Source: Carettochelys insculpta | Lineage: Eukaryota > Chordata > Testudines > Carettochelyidae | Assembly: GCF_033958435.1 (NCBI RefSeq) | Contig: NC_134138.1 | Span: 211,429,298 to 211,493,297, forward strand | DNA length: 64,000 nt | Direction of reading: 5' to 3' | Shown here: positions 58,790-64,000 of the stretch, in pieces | Layout of the letters: each line of letters starts with the position of its first letter | Numbering within the stretch: the first letter of the stretch is position 1 | The notes under the pieces: model-generated | The model's database searches: none | What the model was told of the DNA's origin: nothing | Seen by the model: the letters and a program-made list of their open reading frames with translations, nothing else | Position numbers and translations under genes: made by a program

Positions 58790-58960
58790 AAACTTGCCTG
58801 TACTTAATAGTTCAAAGCCACAGATTCCAACACACTAGCCACAAGCCACGTGTGGCTATTTGGCCGATTGAGTGCGGCTTGAAAAATAAATATATTTTCA
58901 GAATAACGTGGCTAATTTGCTTCAGAACTGGTGGGACTCCATGGGTTTAGAGCAAAAAAA
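58790..58960 (-). repeat. hAT-type fragment (half element)
   Basis: The minus strand carries GCCGCACTCAATCGGCCAAA and CCACACGTGGCTTGTGGC, text of a dispersed GTGGCTCTTTGGC-type family. Only one side is present. Confidence 0.4.
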
Positions 58961-60769
58961 GAAAATATCCTAGATTTCAAACCTTTTTTCTGATTTCCAC
59001 ACTCTGCTAATCACTGAGAGAAGCTGGATGCTGGTATCTTGGCGCTGAGAGGTACTAATGTGTGAAACAGACTGGGTGTTGAGAGTGGCTGTGTCAGGGA
59101 GCAGCGGAGGACTAATAACAAGGCCCAGTGGGTTCTGATCTCTAAGAGCAGTTCATTCTGAGCTCTGGCAGCTGTGAGCACTTTAAGAGAGCAACAGCTG
59201 AGAAGAGAGTACCAATGGTTTGGAGTAGCACTGTACTAACGTCTGGGTGGCAGTGGGGTATTTATACTCTCCGTCTATAATTATAATGAACACTTGTCTA
59301 GTATTCTGGGCACCTTTATAGTAGAATAAAATTCATAATAGCAGGTACAATCAATCGAATACGCTGCCCACCAATCCTAAAGTCTATCTGCAAAAGATAA
59401 CTATTGTGATCACAGAAGTATTTACTTACTGCCACTCCCACCCTTGGCTCTTCCTCAAATGCCCAGGAAAGCAGAGGAGCTTTGTCTGGAAAGGAAAAGC
59501 ACATTGTAAAATCAAGAGTCCCTCACAGAGAAAGCCTCACTGAGGAACAGCCAGGTTGTTCTCAGTTGTAGCAGTATGGCACAGAGAGATAGTGGTTGCT
59601 CCAGTCATTGAGTCCCAGTGCAACACCTTAATCTCTCTCCCTATACAAATAGGAAGACAAGGCCCATTCTGTCCCATCCACTCTATGTGATCGCAGGTAG
59701 AAGCACTGCTAAACACACAGTCAGCCTCATTGTGTACCATCATCGCTTCAAGTGGCTGCAAGATGTAGTCCCAGGTAAAGCACGATAGTCTGCTCCAAAA
59801 GTGACAAAGACATGACTATTGATAAGAAGGTCTTCATGCTGTTGAAGTGGTCATACTCACCTAATGGGTACATAGGAAAAAACCACCATTGGCTACTGTT
59901 GCCTACTGATATCTGGACACAGTGGGTGGAGAAGTGGTAGTTGTGGGAGAAAAAATTATTGGACCTATTGTTACGTGTGGGGCTGTGATTGTAAATGTGG
60001 CCTAAGGCTCAAGGTAAGGTCTCATTTTCCTCAAACCATTCTGCCCATCCGTCTGGATGGGAGCTTGGAGTTGTGCAATAAAGATGAATAGGAGCAGAAG
60101 GGTAATGTTGGAATATGCCCATAAGTACCTTGAAACTGGAGGTTTGACTGTTACTTGATGACTAACACCTCCCAGCATTTTGGACAAATAAATTCCACAA
60201 GCTGGAATCTTCATCTGCACCATACATTAATTTCTTGCCTCCTTCTCTCTCTCAGTGCCTTTGAAATGCCAGCCACCTCTGGAGATTTTAGATAGTGAAG
60301 CTCTTTGCAATTATCTTTAGGGGGAGCAAAAAGTCACAAGTGAAAGTTCCCCTGCCTTGCCAATGCCACATCAACAAATCTGTTTCAAATGTAATGTGCC
60401 AGCAGATATTTCTCTATCACAAAATGCCATCATGACATTCATGGCAGAAATGACTGGAGGCTTTCAGCCGTCACCCTTCTCTGATGCTTCTGGAAACCGT
60501 CAAAATAAAGCCAATAACTTGAATAAAGTGCTGAAATATTCCAAATACCAAGCACTTGGAAAACTCCAAATTTGTTAAAGTCAGGGATGTAAGCTATACC
60601 ATGATGCTCTGGTATTGTTTGGTTTCATCATCTGTCTCCCTCTTTGCCCAACTTTTATCAGACAAGACAGAAAGCAGGCACTCTTTATTCTGTATGCACA
60701 GTAGCTCTCTCAAAAACATCTTTATTCAGCTACTTCGCTAATGTCTCCGGCAAAGGCATCAACATGCTT
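58961..60769. other. No recognisable gene
   Basis: Unique-looking sequence with no exon-like segment that I trust. Confidence 0.5.
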
Positions 60770-61040
60770 TGTGCAAAATGAATTACTGCTAATTAAAAAT
60801 CAACAGAAATGAGCATGCAACACTCTGTGCCCCATTAATATTTTAACCAGCAGCATGAGTAATTAAAGCTGCGCTAATTTTTTCCTCTCTCGCACAGCAT
60901 CTATAACCAGTCAATAAATTACATAAAAAGTACAGGTGTGTTTCGCTGTCAGAGGCATAATATAATGATAAATCGACATCATTTCTCATACTTAACGGTC
61001 CCCCATTTGGTGCCAACTAAGAACTTGCTGTTATCTTTGC
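60770..61040. other. Candidate conserved non-coding element
   Basis: The block is AT-rich and non-repetitive, with several TAATTA/ATTAAT homeodomain-type words (AGTAATTAAAGCTGCGCTAA, TGCTAATTAAAAATC, CCCATTAATATTT) and AATGAGCATGCA. No frame is kept. This texture is common in deeply conserved developmental enhancers. It is a visual judgement; only cross-species alignment can show conservation. Confidence 0.3.
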
Positions 61041-61051
61041 ATTTGTAAATG

Positions 61052-61102
61052 ACACACACGCATACCACACACACACACACACACATACACAAAATAACTC
61101 GT

Positions 61103-61144
<42 letters not shown>
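61052..61144 (+). repeat. Compound (CA)n-(TC)n-(CA)n microsatellite
   Basis: CA run, short interruption with AAAATAACTCG, pure TC run, then a second CA run. Simple sequence. Confidence 0.9.
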
Positions 61145-61146
<2 letters not shown>

Positions 61147-61624
61147 CAGAGTGCTAAAAAGAAAGGCCAAACGCCAGAACTGGCCTAAACTCCTGGTCTT
61201 ATTCTGTATCTTGGAGTGAGAGAATCCATTCAACGAGAAAAAAGGTTCTGGTGTTCTTTTCTAGTTCCGCATGAGACAATGTGGCCCTCAACTCAGCCTA
61301 TGCTGGGAAAGATGTTGAAGGAGACAGTGATTAGAAGGCTCAGTCCCCATAGTACATGCCAATGAATTTTTAAAAACACAGTTACAGGCTTTTGGCCCTA
61401 GCAAAGGATTATCAGGGAAGCCACTTAGATGTTTGTCATTGTAGTGATGACTCTGGTGAGTGGGGTATGTTATGTGTATTTGTTTTTATTTTGGTTTGGT
61501 TTTTGCTTTGACAACATTAAGAGTTATTTACAACTTCCTTCTGAAGATTTTAAATTATTTAGCCTTTGGCACTTTTTCACTCCCCCTTTTCTCTTGGTTC
61601 CTGTCTTTGTTTTGGCTCAGTGTT
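61145..61624. other. No recognisable feature
   Basis: Unique-looking sequence before the LINE fragment. The open frame of the LINE extends back to 61566, but that part is not protein-like. Confidence 0.45.
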
Positions 61625-61955
61625 TTGGCTCCTGTATGGTGAGCTAGCCTCTGGCAAAAGACCTCCCGGACGCCCCCAGTTGCGCTACAAAGATGTCTGC
61701 AAGAGAGACCTCAGAGAGGTAGACATTGAGCTGGACAACTGGGAAGAACTAGCAGACGACCGCAGCAGATGGAAGCAGGGGTTACACAAGGGCCTTCAGA
61801 AGGGCGAGATGAGGATCAGACAGCTAGCAGAGGAGAAGCGAGCTCACAGAAAGCACGCTAAGGACTTGCCAGACACCCACCACATCTGCAAGAGATGCAG
61901 CAAGGACTGTCACTCTCGTGTGGGTCTTCATAGTCACAGTAGACACTGTAAATGA
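61625..61955 (+). pseudogene. LINE ORF2 C-terminal fragment with terminal Cys/His motif
   Basis: From about 61633 the frame reads YGELASGKRPPGRPQLRYKD, then VCKRDLREVDIELDNWEELA, ADDRSRWKQGLHKGL and a basic region. It ends in CKRCSKDCHSRVGLHSHSRH followed by C, K and stop. The final CxxC...H..H arrangement follows the C2H2-like knuckle found at the C terminus of some non-LTR retrotransposon ORF2 proteins, and the GRPxLRYKD block is typical of the same region. About 107 codons are uninterrupted. The reverse transcriptase is absent, so this is a 5'-truncated insertion rather than a working gene. I cannot name the clade with confidence. Confidence 0.65.
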
Positions 61956-62639
61956 AGTCCTCAATTGAAACTATAAAGGGCATGATCCATAGTCTATGCA
62001 GACTGAACGATGCCTACTACTATTACTTTGGCTCAGTGAAGAAGGGAGCCAATGTGAACAAAAAGTCGGAAAAGTGGGGTGAGATTCAAAAGGGTGTCCT
62101 TGTAGTACATTTCCCCACCTTACACATACTTTTCCAGGGCCGCTACTTGCAGGTAGGGAAGGGTAGGTGGCTAACAGGAGAAAAGGGAAGAATCTTGGAA
62201 TTTATAAGGCATGTTCCCCTCTCAGAGGAGCAGTATTTACAGTGCAAAAAGTAGCCTAGTCACTACTGAGCAGCAATAATTATCCCTCTATAGTTTTTCC
62301 AATGGGCAAAGCAGAGTGTGGAGAGGCTGATATGGGACCATCCATCTCAACACAGCAGAAGGTCAGAGTAATGCTGCCAAGGCAGTGGTAAGTCTGTGGG
62401 TGAGTATAACCAAGGTTAACACACATGAGAACAAGTCTTGTTTGTTCCCAGGGGTCTTGGTTTTCTGTTAGACTTTCGGGCTGCACCTCCTGGCCAGTAT
62501 ACACTATTGCCAGCCCTCCTCACAAAGGGAAGCAGTGTGAAACAGCCATCCAACAAAGACAGTGCGTATCTAAGGGATCAGTGCTCTCATTCTGCATGTT
62601 TTATGTTTAAAAAGGAGCACAGATCCTGAAGGGTTAATA
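61956..62639. other. LINE 3' untranslated remnant, then nothing recognisable
   Basis: The first 100 bases (GGGCATGATCCATAGTCTAT and following) are probably the 3' end of the LINE fragment. The rest is unique-looking. Confidence 0.4.
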
Positions 62640-62785
62640 ATTTCAGAGGGGTAGTCGTGCTAGTCTGTATCTGTAAAACAACAAAGGTCCCAGTAGCATC
62701 TTAGAGACTTCTTTAGTTTCACTCCTGCCCGGATACATCCCTTAGTCTCTAAGGTGCTCCAGGTCTCCTCGTTGTTGTTAAGGGT
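62640..62785. repeat. Dispersed GTTAGTCTGTATC-type repeat with inverted second half
   Basis: TTTCAGAGGGGTAGTCGTGC and TAGTCTGTATCTGTAAAACA start it. AACAACAAAGGTCCCAGTAG is repeated inverted near the end (GGTGCTCCAGGTCTCCTCGT and TTGTTGTT), with ATCTTAGAGACT and AGTCTCTAAGGTGC as the inner pair. It is related to the segment at 38217-38305. Confidence 0.5.
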
Positions 62786-63169
62786 TAATGTGATTTTTAA
62801 AACCTCAACTGTGAAACGAGAACAAACTGCAGATTGTACATGCTCTGATGCATGATTTGCCTAAGGGGCTCCTGGAACACAGACTGCCCCCAACTTACTG
62901 GAGCTCACCCAGTCCTTATTGCATTAATTCAACACAGGGTGTAAGGTTCCATATTTTAAGCCCACAAAAGCTATGCTCCTTTGGGGAGACTGGGATGCTT
63001 TGTTCCTACGAGTTAACTAAATGTAAGAGACCATTTTTAATTCAATATTACTTAAGCAGAAAATAAGCCCCTCATTCATTCGTCCTGTAAATTGCTTTTT
63101 TATTTTTACTAATTAAACAATTGTTTACTTTATAGTGGCAGTAAAAAATACTGAAAGTACTTTTAGCCT
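62786..63169. other. No recognisable feature
   Basis: Unique-looking sequence. Confidence 0.5.
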
Positions 63170-63485
63170 AAGGCAACCAGATGCCCCAGATTCATCAGGC
63201 CAGTCCCATTTTTTTAATGGACCTTCCTGTTGTCTGTTGCAAATTGTCCGGGTGCGATGCTGTTCCAGTTTTCACAGCCCCTTTCTCTTGTTCACAGACC
63301 GTCAATGTTCCAGTCTTGGTTCCTTTCCTTTGTGTCTGACATCTGCACCATTAGACACCAAAAAGGTGGGCAGGTAGCCCAGTGTCCACAAAACCTGTTT
63401 CATTTCTTGGCTGTACCCCAATTACCCCGCTGCCCTAACCACAAAAATCTTCCAGGATACTAAGACCACAAATCTGGTCAGCTTA
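63170..63485. mobile_element. GRCAACCAGATG-type inverted-end MITE
   Basis: AGGCAACCAGATGCCCCAGA opens the element. AAATCTGGTCAGCTT near 63469-63483 is its loose inverse. GGCCAGTCCCATTTTTTTAA is internal text known to me from dispersed GACCAGATGTCCCGAT-type repeats of turtles. The target duplication is not clear. Confidence 0.5.
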
Positions 63486-64000
63486 TTTTAGCCAACTGTA
63501 CTATTTAGAAAAATGAAGATAGTTCTTGGTTGCTTCAAAACATTTGTCTGCCTTTTTATTTTGCATGGAACACTTGCTAGTTTTATGGTATAATACTTTG
63601 CTACGGAGAGTGGATTTTTTTTTAAATAAAAATATCATTGATCATAAAGATACTTGAACTGTGTGCTATTAATGTATTTTTGATTGTGACCTTGAATAAA
63701 ATATGTGCAGTTACAATAAGAGGTAGTCACACTGAGAGGTGGGGGGGGGGGGATATGGTTGTTTAAAGCCCTCTAGAATAACACTGAACACTAACATTAT
63801 TGGGAACCAAAGGAATTGCTTGAAATCTGCTCTGCCATTCTTCCTCAGGGAAACTGTATTTAACAAAAAAAAAAAAAAAAAACACAAAGCACACATAAGT
63901 GCCTCTCATAACGTGAAAGATTTCTGTTTAATTTTGTTTAAGTGTTCTGTGCTATCAGTTGCTGCTTGAATTAAATGAAAAGCAATTTCAGTGGTAAACT
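63486..64000. other. No gene; G12 and A18 tracts
   Basis: A G12 run lies at 63741-63752 and an A18 run at 63865-63882. The rest is unique-looking AT-rich DNA. Confidence 0.5.

Overview
The window looks like a gene-poor piece of a turtle nuclear genome (AT-rich intergenic or intronic DNA). Three things point to a turtle. There are tRNA-derived SINEs with an A box, a B box and a CR1-like tail, the architecture of the tortoise/cryptodiran Pol III SINE (17851-18031, 28421-28610, 57246-57442). There is a CR1 LINE with the sauropsid-type 3' end (53191-54150). There are many short inverted-repeat elements ending in GGCTAYGTCTACACT. The style of the well-preserved element at 48578-49288 resembles repeats I associate with softshell turtles, but the species call is weak. 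I found no convincing complete host protein-coding gene, rRNA, tRNA or CRISPR array. Almost all open frames in the window are chance frames or lie inside transposons.

Layout. 1-8.2 kb: a hAT-like MITE, part of a Harbinger-type element, a short direct duplication, a LINE 3' fragment, a MIR, one unassigned exon-like segment (6524-6633) and a Tigger-like element with a GC-rich centre. 8-19.5 kb: mostly unique sequence with three GGCTAYGTC MITEs, a SINE and MIR/palindrome relics. 19.5-29 kb: largely unique, AT-rich. 29-38.6 kb: dense MITEs, two hAT elements with diverged 8-bp duplications, and an older unclassified repeat split by one of them. 39679-43643: the main feature, a 3.97-kb PIF/Harbinger-type transposon with matching inverted ends and two convergent, decayed genes, a HARBI1-like nuclease (+) and a Myb/SANT-like partner (-). 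44-51.5 kb: several MITEs with exact 3-bp target duplications, including one nested inside another (49657-50069 within 49381-50691) and a CpG-rich, probably young copy (48578-49288). 51.5-64 kb: a (AAT)n tract, CR1 LINE, Tigger-like element, SINE, a candidate conserved non-coding block (60770-61040), a CA/TC microsatellite and a LINE ORF2 C-terminal fragment whose frame is still open.

How the parts relate. The Harbinger-type copy carries both gene types that such elements need (nuclease and DNA-binding partner) and has ends like those of the many short MITEs here. A reasonable inference is that relatives of this element mobilised the MITEs. Both of its genes are now broken, so this copy should not make either protein. 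Family names are from memory of sequence style; no database search was possible.
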